This document shows, in pieces, positions 1-6,282 of a stretch of 21,491 nucleotides of DNA. Made by a program: the position numbers and the translations under genes. Numbering within the stretch: the stretch's first letter is position 1; each line of letters opens with the position of its first letter. Source of the stretch: JBGOTP01 sp041476545 (lineage in GTDB: Bacteria; Acidobacteriota; Vicinamibacteria; Vicinamibacterales; CAVVIG01). The DNA is taken from assembly GCA_041476545.1 (NCBI GenBank), contig JBGOTP010000039.1, positions 1-21,491 of the forward strand, written 5' to 3'. A model generated the notes under the pieces. The model was given only the letters and a program-made list of their open reading frames with translations, ran no database searches and was not told the DNA's origin.

Positions 1-23
1 CGATTGCGTTGTTTCACGTCCAT
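1..23 (-). CDS. 5' end of an unidentified gene leaving the window
   Basis: On the minus strand an ATG (complement of 21-23) opens a frame reading MDVKQRN before the window edge. It is preceded by AAAGGAGAG, a strong Shine-Dalgarno sequence ending about six bases before the ATG. This is a better ribosome site than most genes here have, so I take it as a real start. Seven residues do not allow a function to be named. The ICMT-like gene ends 73 bases upstream on the same strand, so the two could share a transcript. Confidence 0.6.
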
Positions 24-48
24 GGATTCTCTCCTTTGGCTCCGCACC

Positions 49-54
49 CTTATA
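49..54 (-). promoter_or_regulatory. possible -10 box for the gene leaving at the left edge
   Basis: The minus strand reads TATAAG about 25 bases before the ATG at 23. No convincing -35 hexamer lies at the usual distance, so this is weak. The gene could equally be transcribed from further upstream with the methyltransferase gene. Confidence 0.25.
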
Positions 55-96
55 CACCAGGGACCCCTCCGCGTAGTCGGATTGTTTCGTTGCCCA

Positions 97-732
97 CTAC
101 AAGTACATGAGGAACTTCAGAGACAGCAGCGCAAATCCCGCGACGATGGCGACAAGCGTGCCGCGCTCGCTGAAGACGGTGTCACGCCACGAGAACCGCG
201 TGTCCCTGAGCGCCGATGGCGACAGAGAGCCTCCAGATGGCACCCACCGCGGTACGTGCGCGAGGTACTTGCGATAGCCGTCCCCAAGCCGCTCCTTGAG
301 CAATCCTTCTTCCCATCGCACGATGGCGTGGTACTCGAAGGCGAGAAGCAGCACGACGAGAGGCGCGACCCAGAGAAGATTGGCGGCAATACTAAAGCCG
401 GCCCAGAGCGCGATGTTTCCGAGGTAGAGCGGATTGCGCACGAGCGCGAATGGGCCCGTGGAGACGAGCGGCCCCAGCCGGTCGCTCCGGGTTCGCGAAA
501 TGACGCCAATCTGCCGGACTGCCCAGAGCCTCAGCCATTCACCGGCCGCGACCAATGCGATGCCGAACGAGGCAACGAGCCACGCGGGTCTTCGCGACGG
601 GATGGCGACGAGTGCGAACACAATCGGGAGAGGCAGCGACGTTCTCCACCTGAAGAGCCGCCCTCCGACCCGGATCAACCAATCCGCATCTTGCTGTTGG
701 GCCTGGGGTTGTGGAGTAGGCGGACGGGTCAT
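97..732 (-). CDS. ICMT/PEMT-like integral membrane methyltransferase
   Basis: The 211-residue protein has several hydrophobic segments (about 34-45, 50-65, 102-118, 121-137 and 192-210). It carries the family hallmark GPFALVRNPLYLG at 93-105, followed by a charged EE at 141-142 and YRKYLAHVPRWVP at 153-165. This is the SAM-binding C-terminal layout of isoprenylcysteine carboxyl methyltransferase and phospholipid methyltransferase-like proteins. Bacterial members methylate small molecules, lipids or unknown substrates, and the sequence does not reveal which. The ATG at 732 has no clear Shine-Dalgarno but follows a TATACT box by 13 bases, so the mRNA may be nearly leaderless. It diverges from cysM. 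Family assignment is firm; substrate is unknown. Confidence 0.8.
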   Translation of the reverse strand: MTRPPTPQPQAQQQDADWLIRVGGRLFRWRTSLPLPIVFALVAIPSRRPAWLVASFGIALVAAGEWLRLWAVRQIGVISRTRSDRLGPLVSTGPFALVRNPLYLGNIALWAGFSIAANLLWVAPLVVLLLAFEYHAIVRWEEGLLKERLGDGYRKYLAHVPRWVPSGGSLSPSALRDTRFSWRDTVFSERGTLVAIVAGFALLSLKFLMYL

Positions 733-745
733 TGCGGGGCGGCCG

Positions 746-751
746 AGTATA
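746..751 (-). promoter_or_regulatory. -10 box (TATACT) of the methyltransferase gene
   Basis: The minus strand reads TATACT 13 bases before the ATG at 732, which would give a leader of only a few nucleotides. The same hexamer sits at a similar distance upstream of nadA. No clear -35 is visible; the region behind it is word-repeat sequence. Confidence 0.4.
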
Positions 752-752
752 A

Positions 753-820
753 CTGAAAGCTGGCAGCTGAGAGCCGACAGCTGTGGCGATAGCTCCCAGC
801 TCTCGGCTTTCGGCTCTCAG
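753..820. repeat. degenerate AGCTGA/AGCTCTC word repeat with inverted arms
   Basis: The spacer between the divergent methyltransferase and cysM genes is built from variants of AGCTGA, AGCTGG and AGCTC. CTGAGAGCCGA (767-777) is exactly complementary to TCGGCTCTCAG (810-820), so a hairpin with 11-bp arms is possible. The same word family recurs after hscA (9349-9377). Confidence 0.7.
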
Positions 821-823
821 TCT

Positions 824-854
824 TTGACACCTGACTGTCCTCCGTTGATATAAT
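824..854 (+). promoter_or_regulatory. sigma70-type promoter of the cysM-mec-cysO/thiF operon
   Basis: A perfect TTGACA (824-829) and a perfect TATAAT (849-854) are separated by 19 bases, slightly longer than the 17-base optimum. Transcription would start near 861, leaving a leader of about 20 bases before the ATG at 880. It is the best consensus promoter in the window. Confidence 0.65.
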
Positions 855-879
855 CCGGACTTGATCGGTCGCATATCGC

Positions 880-1872
880 ATGTCTTCGTCGTCTCTCCCA
901 TCTTCGCCTCCCAGTCCGGTGGTCGATCGAACCGCTGACTCTGTCCTTGACCTGATCGGCAGGACGCCCCTCGTGCGGCTCCACCGGTTCGAACGCGAGA
1001 CGCCCGGGGTTGAGCTGTACGCAAAGGCCGAGTGGCAGAATCCGGGCGGCTCCGTCAAGGATCGCGCCGGGGCGCGAATGATCGCGGACGGGGAAGCGTC
1101 GGGGGCGCTCAGACGAGGACTGACAATCGTCGATGCGACGTCGGGCAACACGGGGATTGCGTATGCGATGGTTGGCGCGGCGCGCGGCTATCCGGTGAAG
1201 TTGTTCCTGCCCGAGAATGCGAGTCCCGAGCGGAAACTGATTCTTCGCGCGTTCGGCGCCGAACTCGTGTTGACCGATCCGCTGGAAGGCACCGATGGCG
1301 CCATTCGGGAAGTCCGGCGCCTCTTCGCCGCACATCCCCACGAGTACTTCTACCCGGATCAGTACAGTAACGACGCCAACTGGCGTGCGCACTTCGATAC
1401 GACCGGGCCGGAGATCATCGAACAGACCGGCGGGCGAGTGACGCACTTTGTCGCGGGGCTCGGAACGAGCGGCACCTTCATGGGGGTGGGACGCGCGCTG
1501 CGCCGGTTCAATCCTTCGGTCAGGCTGATTTCTTTTCAGCCCGACTCGCCGTTTCACGGGCTCGAAGGACTGAAGCACATGGCGACCGCGATGGTGCCCT
1601 CGATCTACGATCCGACGCTCGCGGACGAGAATCTGGGCGTCAGCACTGAGGAGGCGCACCGGCTGGTTCGACGGCTGGCGCGCGAGGAAGGGCTGCTCGT
1701 CGGCATCTCCTCGGGTGCCGCGCTTGCGGCGGCGCTCGCGGTTGCGCGGAGAATCGAGCGGAATGCGACCGGCGTCCCAAGTGTGCCGGTGGTGATCGTC
1801 ACCGTGTTTCCAGACGGCGCGGAAAAGTACTTGTCCGAGACGTTCTGGACAGCGGAGGAATCCGGGGAATGA
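880..1872 (+). CDS. cysM: PLP-dependent cysteine synthase, CysM (CysO-dependent type)
   Basis: The 330-residue protein is a fold-type II PLP enzyme. K60 in GGSVKDRAG is the Schiff-base lysine, SGNTG (88-92) binds the substrate carboxylate and GTSGT (195-199) binds the PLP phosphate. The region GLEGLKHM...VPSIYDP (227-245) resembles the CysM of mycobacteria, which takes sulfur from a thiocarboxylated carrier protein (CysO) rather than from free sulfide. The neighbours fit exactly: a Mec-type JAMM peptidase overlaps its stop codon, and a CysO-like carrier fused to its activating enzyme follows. The acceptor is probably O-phosphoserine or O-acetylserine; the sequence alone does not decide. The start at 880 lies about 25 bases behind a strong promoter. 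Confidence 0.85.
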   Translation: MSSSSLPSSPPSPVVDRTADSVLDLIGRTPLVRLHRFERETPGVELYAKAEWQNPGGSVKDRAGARMIADGEASGALRRGLTIVDATSGNTGIAYAMVGAARGYPVKLFLPENASPERKLILRAFGAELVLTDPLEGTDGAIREVRRLFAAHPHEYFYPDQYSNDANWRAHFDTTGPEIIEQTGGRVTHFVAGLGTSGTFMGVGRALRRFNPSVRLISFQPDSPFHGLEGLKHMATAMVPSIYDPTLADENLGVSTEEAHRLVRRLAREEGLLVGISSGAALAAALAVARRIERNATGVPSVPVVIVTVFPDGAEKYLSETFWTAEESGE

Positions 1873-2372
1873 CTGTTGTGCGCGTGCACCGCGTGAGGCT
1901 GACGACGGAGGTCGAGGCGGCGATTCGCCGGCACGGCGAGGAGACGTATCCCCACGAGTGCTGTGGCGCGCTCGTGGGCGCCGCCAATCGAATTGACGCA
2001 GCAGTCGCGTTGCCGAACATGACAGAGGAAGGACCGCGTCGCCGCTTTCTCGTGCGGCCGTCGGACTACCGGCTGGCGGAGCAGCGGGCGAGCGAGCGGG
2101 GAGGCGAACTGCTCGGTTTCTATCATTCGCACCCGGACCATCCGGCGCGGCCATCGCAGTTCGATCTCGACCACGCATGGCCGACCTTCGCGTACATCAT
2201 CGTCGCGGTCGCCGGGCCTGGCGAGGGCCAGGCGCGCCGAAGCGCCGAAGGCGCGAAGGCGGGCGATATGACCGTCTGGTTTCTGAAAGAAGACCGATCA
2301 CGTTTTGAAGAGGGCGAACTGAATGGCGACCAAGATCCTGATTCCGACACCGCTCCGGCCGTACACAGATAA
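1869..2372 (+). CDS. mec: Mec-like JAMM/M67 metallopeptidase
   Basis: The 167-residue protein has a JAMM zinc site: E30 in YPHECCG, then H86-S-H88-P with S96 and D99 completing the HxH-x10-D pattern. In Mycobacterium tuberculosis, Mec releases cysteine from the CysO-cysteine adduct made by CysM, and the gene order here supports the same role. The ATG overlaps the cysM stop (ATGA), indicating translational coupling. The C-terminal tail, about 17 residues, overlaps the next gene in another frame by 50 bases. Residues about 120-135 (GEGQARRSAEGAKAGD) are encoded by a degenerate GCGCCGAAGGCGCGAAGGCG word repeat and look like an in-frame insertion. Because JAMM enzymes cut after diglycine, this protein could also process the fused carrier downstream. 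Confidence 0.85.
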   Translation: MTVVRVHRVRLTTEVEAAIRRHGEETYPHECCGALVGAANRIDAAVALPNMTEEGPRRRFLVRPSDYRLAEQRASERGGELLGFYHSHPDHPARPSQFDLDHAWPTFAYIIVAVAGPGEGQARRSAEGAKAGDMTVWFLKEDRSRFEEGELNGDQDPDSDTAPAVHR

Positions 2373-3852
2373 GAAAGACGCGGTCGACGCCGAGGGCGCG
2401 ACCGTCGGCGAGCTTCTCGCGGATCTCACCCGGAAGCACGCGGGACTCAAGGCGCACCTGTACAACGACCAGGGCAAGCTCCGGAGCTTCGTCAATATCT
2501 ATTTGAACGACGACGACATCCGGTACCTCCAGAAGGAACAGACGCAGGTGTCTCCCGGGGACACGCTCAGCATCATTCCATCCGTAGCAGGAGGAGTGGA
2601 GACGACGATGGATCGCGGCGTCGGGGATCGTAGCGTCCGGCTTAAGCCGGACGCCACAAGTAAGCCGGATGATCTGCCGCAGCTCACCAACGACGAAATC
2701 AAGCGGTACAGCCGGCATTTGATCATGCCGGAAGTTGGCGTGGACGGTCAGCGGAAGCTGAAAGGCGGCAGCGTCCTGTGCATCGGTGCCGGCGGTCTCG
2801 GATCACCCGCGGCGATGTACCTGGCGGCCGCGGGAGTCGGACGGATCGGGGTCGTCGACTTCGACGTGGTCGATTTCAGCAACCTGCAGCGGCAGATCAT
2901 TCACGGCACGCCGGACGTCGGCCGTTCGAAGCTCGCGTCGGCGAAAGATCGCCTGGTCGGGATCAATCCGCACGTCGATGTGCAGACGTACGAGACGGCG
3001 CTTTCGTCCGAGAACGCGCTGGAGCTGTTCGAGCCGTACGACGTCATCCTCGATGGGACCGACAACTTTCCGACGCGCTATCTCACCAACGATGCGTGCG
3101 TGCTGCTCGGTAAGCCGAACGCGTACGGCAGCATTTTCCGCTTCGAGGGACAGGCGTCGGTGTTCGCCGCGAAGAATGGCCCGTGCTACCGCTGCCTCTA
3201 TCCGGAGCCGCCGCCTCCGGGACTCGTGCCCAGCTGCGCGGAAGGCGGAGTGCTCGGCGTCCTGCCTGGTGTGATCGGCGTGATTCAGGCGACTGAAGCG
3301 ATCAAGCTCATCACGGGAATCGGCGAACCGCTCATAGGCCGGTTCCTGATTTACGACGCACTCCGGATGCGGTTTCGCGAGCTCAAGTTGAAGAAGGACC
3401 CCGATTGCCCGGTGTGTGGGACGCACCCAACGGTCACGAAACTGATTGATTACGAGCAGTTCTGCGGCATCCATCCAGTCGTCCAGGAGTCCTCAACCGT
3501 GAACGCTATGAATAATGCTGCGAACAATGCGCTGGAAATCTCGGCCGTCGAGTTGAAGCAGCGGCTCGACCGCGGCGATAAACTGACGCTCCTGGACGTC
3601 CGCGAGCCCAACGAGTACCAAATCAACCGGATCCCGGGAAACGTCCTCATCCCGCTTGGCGAAGTTCCCCGCCGGTATGCCGAGCTCAATGTCAATAAAG
3701 ACGATGAGCTGGTCGTGTACTGCAAGATGGGCGGAAGAAGCGCAAAAGCGGCCGATTTCCTGCGATCCGTGGGCTTTAGCCGGGTGCTGAACCTCAAGGG
3801 CGGGATTCTGGATTGGATAGATAAGGTTGATCCCAGCCAGCCTAAATACTAA
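2323..3852 (+). CDS. CysO/MoaD-like sulfur carrier fused to ThiF/MoeB E1-like enzyme and rhodanese
   Basis: Three domains lie in one 509-residue frame. Residues 1-91 are a MoaD/CysO-type beta-grasp carrier ending in SVAGG. After a linker come a ThiF/MoeB adenylyltransferase (about 119-385) and a rhodanese (about 404-509). The E1-like part has the nucleotide loop IGAGGLGSP (154-162), DGTDNF (244-249), four zinc cysteines (C288, C291, C362, C365) and the C305 region PSCAEGG. The rhodanese has C467 in CKMGGRS. This domain pair matches MoeZ/MoeB-R proteins, which adenylate a carrier C-terminus and convert it to thiocarboxylate. The oddity is that the carrier diglycine (90-91) is internal. The linker includes SVRLKPDAT (104-112), encoded by a palindromic repeat. 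Start: ATG at 2323 behind GAGGG, inside the mec 3' end. Confidence 0.85.
   Translation: MATKILIPTPLRPYTDKKDAVDAEGATVGELLADLTRKHAGLKAHLYNDQGKLRSFVNIYLNDDDIRYLQKEQTQVSPGDTLSIIPSVAGGVETTMDRGVGDRSVRLKPDATSKPDDLPQLTNDEIKRYSRHLIMPEVGVDGQRKLKGGSVLCIGAGGLGSPAAMYLAAAGVGRIGVVDFDVVDFSNLQRQIIHGTPDVGRSKLASAKDRLVGINPHVDVQTYETALSSENALELFEPYDVILDGTDNFPTRYLTNDACVLLGKPNAYGSIFRFEGQASVFAAKNGPCYRCLYPEPPPPGLVPSCAEGGVLGVLPGVIGVIQATEAIKLITGIGEPLIGRFLIYDALRMRFRELKLKKDPDCPVCGTHPTVTKLIDYEQFCGIHPVVQESSTVNAMNNAANNALEISAVELKQRLDRGDKLTLLDVREPNEYQINRIPGNVLIPLGEVPRRYAELNVNKDDELVVYCKMGGRSAKAADFLRSVGFSRVLNLKGGILDWIDKVDPSQPKY
2589..2610 (+). promoter_or_regulatory. possible internal ribosome site and start within the carrier-E1 fusion
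   Basis: The two glycine codons of the carrier's diglycine fall in AGGAGG (2589-2594), a perfect Shine-Dalgarno core. An in-frame ATG follows at 2608, residue 96. The 13-base spacing is longer than ideal. If used, it would yield a separate ThiF-rhodanese protein in addition to the fusion. This is suggestive only. Confidence 0.3.
2631..2658 (+). repeat. REP-like palindrome inside the carrier-E1 linker (encodes SVRLKPDAT)
   Basis: The 20-base sequence CGTCCGGCTTAAGCCGGACG (2634-2653) is a perfect palindrome, flanked by TAG and CCACAAG. In reverse complement it matches, over 27 bases with one difference, the copy inside hscA (8238-8264). A third, more diverged copy lies before iscU. It is translated in frame in the linker between two conserved domains. 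Confidence 0.85.
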
Positions 3853-3855
3853 TAT
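3827..3855 (+). promoter_or_regulatory. promoter of the isc operon
   Basis: TTGATC (3827-3832) and TAATAT (3850-3855) are exactly 17 bases apart. Each matches the sigma70 consensus at four of six positions. The -10 box overlaps the stop codon of the preceding gene, and transcription would start near 3862, upstream of iscR. Confidence 0.5.
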
Positions 3856-3876
3856 AGGACTCAGCTGGTCGGATAT
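3852..3876. promoter_or_regulatory. IscR type-1-like operator
   Basis: The 25-base site reads ATATAGGAC, seven central bases, GTCGGATAT. Its outer ATA/TAT and the GAC/GTC cores match the E. coli type-1 IscR consensus (ATASYYGACT...AGTCRRSTAT) in position and spacing; I count 17 of 25 agreements. It covers the end of the -10 box and the predicted start site, as expected for repression by holo-IscR. It lies 49 bases upstream of iscR, so autoregulation of the operon is the natural reading. Confidence 0.6.
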
Positions 3877-3890
3877 CTGCCGCCGACCCA

Positions 3891-3923
3891 AATCGACCAG
3901 ATGACCAGATGTCCAGATTGATG
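3891..3923. repeat. GACCAGATG word repeat before iscR
   Basis: The leader of iscR repeats GACCAGATGACCAGATGTCCAGAT, reaching to within a few bases of the start codon and leaving no Shine-Dalgarno. The 12-mer ATCGACCAGATG (3892-3903) recurs before nadA (19188-19199). The 13-mer GACCAGATGACCA (3895-3907) recurs on the minus strand at 12797-12809. Confidence 0.65.
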
Positions 3924-3925
3924 AA

Positions 3926-4381
3926 ATGCTGAGACTCTCCAAGAAAGCGGACTACGCGCTCATGGCCATGAAACATCTGGCCCTGCGCGGTGATCGCGGC
4001 TCATCGAGCGCGCGCGAAATCGCGGAGCAGTACGACATTCCGATCGAGCTGCTGGCGAAAGTCCTGCAGCGGCTGGTGCGCCGAGGACTATTGGCGTCCC
4101 ATCAGGGCACGCGCGGCGGTTATCAACTGGCGCGGGTTCCGCTGCAGATTTCGCTGGCGGACGTGATTCAGGCCATCGACGGTCCGGTCACGGTCACCGC
4201 CTGCTCGGTTGACGAAGGCACGTGCGAACAGTTCAAGAAGTGTAATGTCCGCGATCCGCTGTGGCGGGTCCGCGAGCGCATTCTCTCCGCCCTCGGCGAG
4301 TGCACGATCGCCGAGCTGGCGGCAGACATCCCGCCACCCGTACCGCCCTCGCGGGCGGCCGTGCTGCACACGAATTTGTGA
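3926..4381 (+). CDS. iscR: Rrf2-family Fe-S cluster regulator IscR
   Basis: The 151-residue protein begins with the Rrf2 winged helix (LRLSKKADYALMAMKHLA, recognition region around 27-70 with GTRGGYQLAR). Three cysteines, C93, C100 and C106, correspond to the IscR cluster ligands. The fourth E. coli ligand, a histidine three residues after the last cysteine, is not present; R109 and D110 occupy that area. Spacing of the first two cysteines is one residue longer than in E. coli. IscR senses cluster status and represses isc when loaded. Gene position at the head of iscSUA-hscBA-fdx-iscX and the operator-like palindrome just upstream support this identity over other Rrf2 members. An earlier ATG at 3921 stops after three codons, so 3926 is the start; it has no Shine-Dalgarno. 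Confidence 0.88.
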   Translation: MLRLSKKADYALMAMKHLALRGDRGSSSAREIAEQYDIPIELLAKVLQRLVRRGLLASHQGTRGGYQLARVPLQISLADVIQAIDGPVTVTACSVDEGTCEQFKKCNVRDPLWRVRERILSALGECTIAELAADIPPPVPPSRAAVLHTNL

Positions 4382-4418
4382 GATGCCGGATCTGATGCGT
4401 CGACGGTAGGAACAAACA

Positions 4419-5639
4419 ATGGCTGTGAAACTTCCCATCTACATGGATTACCACGCGACCACGCCGGTCGATCCGCGCGTCGTCGAAGCCATGCTGCCGT
4501 ATTTCACGGAGCATTTCGGCAATGCGGCGAGCCGCAACCACCCGTTCGGCTGGGAGGCCGAGGAAGCGGTCGACCAGGCGCGCAAGCAGGTGGCCGACCT
4601 CATTGGCGCCAATGCCAAGGAGATCGTGTTCACGAGCGGGGCGACCGAGTCCAACAATCTGGCGATCAAGGGCGTTGCCGAGATGTACCGGGAGAAAGGC
4701 AATCACATCATCACGTGTGTGACCGAACACAAGGCGGTGATCGACACCTGCAAGCGTCTCGAGAAGGACGGCTATCGCGTCACGTATCTCCCGGTGCAGA
4801 AGGATGGGTTGATCGTCCTCGACGATCTGCGCAAGGCCATTACCGACAAAACGATTCTCATCTCGATCATGACCGCCAACAACGAGATTGGCGTCATCCA
4901 GCCGATCGCCGAGATTGGCGCGATTGCGAAGGAGAAGGGCATCCTGTTCCATACCGATGCCGTGCAGGCGGTCGGCAAAATCCCCTTCAACGTCAACGAT
5001 CTCAAAGTTGATCTGGTCGCGATGAGCGCGCACAAGATATATGGCCCGAAGGGCGTCGGCGCGCTGTTCGTGCGGCGCCGCAATCCGCGCGTGCTGCTGG
5101 CTCCGCTCATCGACGGCGGCGGCCACGAGCGAGGCATGCGCTCCGGCACGCTGAATGTGCCCGGGATCGTGGGATTCGGCAAAGCCGCGGAGCTCTGCAG
5201 GCTGGAGATGGCCTCGGATACCGAGCGCCTGCGCGCGCTGATTGCGCGGCTGAACGACAAGCTCCACAAGGGCCTGGACGAAATCTACATCAACGGGTCC
5301 ATCGAGCACCGGCTGCCGCACAACCTGAACATCAGCTTCGTCTACGTCGAGGGCGAATCGCTCCTGATGGGCATCAACGATGTCGCGGTGTCCTCGGGTT
5401 CGGCGTGCACCTCCGCGAGCCTGGAGCCGTCCTACGTGCTGAAGGCGCTTGGGGCCGGCGACGACCTGGCGCACTCGTCCATCCGGTTCGGTCTCGGCCG
5501 GTGGTCCACGGCGGAAGAAGTCGATTACGTCGCGAACAAGTTGATCAGCGTCGTGACCCGCCTGCGTGAGATGTCTCCGCTATACGAGCTCGCGAAGGAA
5601 GGCGTGGACTTGTCGACGATGCAGTGGGAAGTGCACTGA
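4419..5639 (+). CDS. iscS: cysteine desulfurase IscS
   Basis: The 406-residue protein is a fold-type I PLP enzyme with K206 (MSAHKIYGPKG) as the PLP lysine and C330 in SSGSACTSASLEPSYVL as the persulfide cysteine. E. coli IscS has K206 and C328. The C-terminus SPLYELAKEGVDLSTMQWEVH closely follows the IscU-binding tail of E. coli IscS, which separates it from NifS and SufS. It removes sulfur from cysteine and passes it to IscU. With the carrier-E1-rhodanese gene next door, it is also the likely sulfur source for the CysO branch. The start at 4419 has TAGGAA at suitable distance. A 37-base gap follows iscR. Confidence 0.95.
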   Translation: MAVKLPIYMDYHATTPVDPRVVEAMLPYFTEHFGNAASRNHPFGWEAEEAVDQARKQVADLIGANAKEIVFTSGATESNNLAIKGVAEMYREKGNHIITCVTEHKAVIDTCKRLEKDGYRVTYLPVQKDGLIVLDDLRKAITDKTILISIMTANNEIGVIQPIAEIGAIAKEKGILFHTDAVQAVGKIPFNVNDLKVDLVAMSAHKIYGPKGVGALFVRRRNPRVLLAPLIDGGGHERGMRSGTLNVPGIVGFGKAAELCRLEMASDTERLRALIARLNDKLHKGLDEIYINGSIEHRLPHNLNISFVYVEGESLLMGINDVAVSSGSACTSASLEPSYVLKALGAGDDLAHSSIRFGLGRWSTAEEVDYVANKLISVVTRLREMSPLYELAKEGVDLSTMQWEVH

Positions 5640-5647
5640 GTCGATCG

Positions 5648-5685
5648 ACAAAGTTGAAAGTTGGAAGTGAGAAGTTACAAGTAGG
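5648..5685 (+). repeat. AAGTTGAAAGTTGGAAGTGAGAAG-type word repeat after iscS
   Basis: The iscS-iscU spacer starts with tandem degenerate words AAGTTGAAAGTTGGAAG, GAGAAGTTACAAG. A related word, AAAGTTAGAACTT, makes up the hairpin after iscX (10024-10092). Together with the palindrome that follows, it fills almost the whole 92-base gap. Confidence 0.6.
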
Positions 5686-5694
5686 ACGGACAAC

Positions 5695-5718
5695 GTCGCG
5701 TTCGGCTTCAGCCGGACC
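5695..5718 (+). repeat. REP-like palindrome upstream of iscU
   Basis: This 24-base stretch contains GGCTTCAGCCGGACC and matches the hscA-internal copy (8241-8264) at 21 of 24 bases. It ends four bases before the AGGAG ribosome site of iscU, so a hairpin here would lie immediately next to the iscU translation start. Confidence 0.75.
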
Positions 5719-5731
5719 TTGAGGAGCAGCA

Positions 5732-6160
5732 ATGGCTTATTCGAACAAGGTAATCGACCACTACGAGAATCCGCGCAACGTCGGTTCGCTTCCGAAAGAG
5801 GATCCGAATGTCGGAACCGGCCTCGTCGGAGCGCCCGAGTGCGGCGACGTGATGAAGCTTCAGGTGAAAGTGAATCCGGCCACTGGCGTCATCGACGACG
5901 CGAAGTTCAAGACCTTCGGCTGCGGGTCGGCGATTGCCAGCTCGAGTCTGGCCACCGAGTGGCTCAAGGGCAAGACGGTGGACGAGGCTCTCGCCATCAA
6001 GAACACCGACATCGTCAACGAGCTGAGCCTGCCGCCGGTGAAGATCCACTGTTCGGTGCTGGCCGAGGATGCCATCAAGGCGGCGATCGGGGATTACAAA
6101 AAGAAGCAGGGCCTCTCGAGTGGCAAGCCGGCCGACACGCACGCGCAGCCGACAGCGTGA
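5732..6160 (+). CDS. iscU: Fe-S cluster scaffold IscU
   Basis: The 142-residue protein carries the three cluster cysteines C37 (in GAPECGD with D39), C64 (TFGCGSA) and C107 (KIHCSVLAEDA). LPPVK at 100-104 is the peptide recognised by the specialised Hsp70 HscA, which is encoded three genes downstream. IscU assembles [2Fe-2S] clusters with IscS and passes them on with HscA/HscB. The N-terminus MAYSNKVIDHYENPRNVGS is typical. The last 20 or so residues (SSGKPADTHAQPTA) extend beyond E. coli IscU and look disordered. The start has a clear GAGGAG ribosome site. Confidence 0.96.
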   Translation: MAYSNKVIDHYENPRNVGSLPKEDPNVGTGLVGAPECGDVMKLQVKVNPATGVIDDAKFKTFGCGSAIASSSLATEWLKGKTVDEALAIKNTDIVNELSLPPVKIHCSVLAEDAIKAAIGDYKKKQGLSSGKPADTHAQPTA

Positions 6161-6171
6161 AGGTGAACCCG

Positions 6172-6261
6172 GAATCTGAGAATTTGAGGATGTGAGAATG
6201 TAAGGATGTTGGAATGTCAGGACAGATTCTCACATTCTTAGATCCTCACATCCTCACATTC
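6172..6261. repeat. 36-bp-arm inverted word repeat between iscU and iscA
   Basis: The left arm 6172-6207, built of GAGAAT/GAGGATGT words, pairs with 6226-6261 at 29 of 36 positions across an 18-base loop. In RNA it forms a roughly 90-nucleotide hairpin between iscU and iscA. No U-run follows, so it is not a standard terminator; processing or attenuation of the transcript is possible. Confidence 0.75.
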
Positions 6262-6282
6262 GGAAGATTTTCAACACCTGTC

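Noticed and set aside
4..756. Plus-strand open frame over the methyltransferase gene
   Set aside because: The minus-strand reading has membrane segments and the ICMT-like motif; the plus reading is charged low-complexity sequence.
817..2178. Long open frame antisense to cysM and mec
   Set aside because: No domain, highly arginine-rich, opposite two well-supported genes.
4233..5474. Long open frame antisense to iscS
   Set aside because: Low-complexity, arginine/valine/aspartate-rich translation opposite a certain gene.
6214..6282. Upstream ATG giving IscA a 23-residue extension
   Set aside because: The extension is encoded by the word-repeat hairpin and homology starts at 6283.
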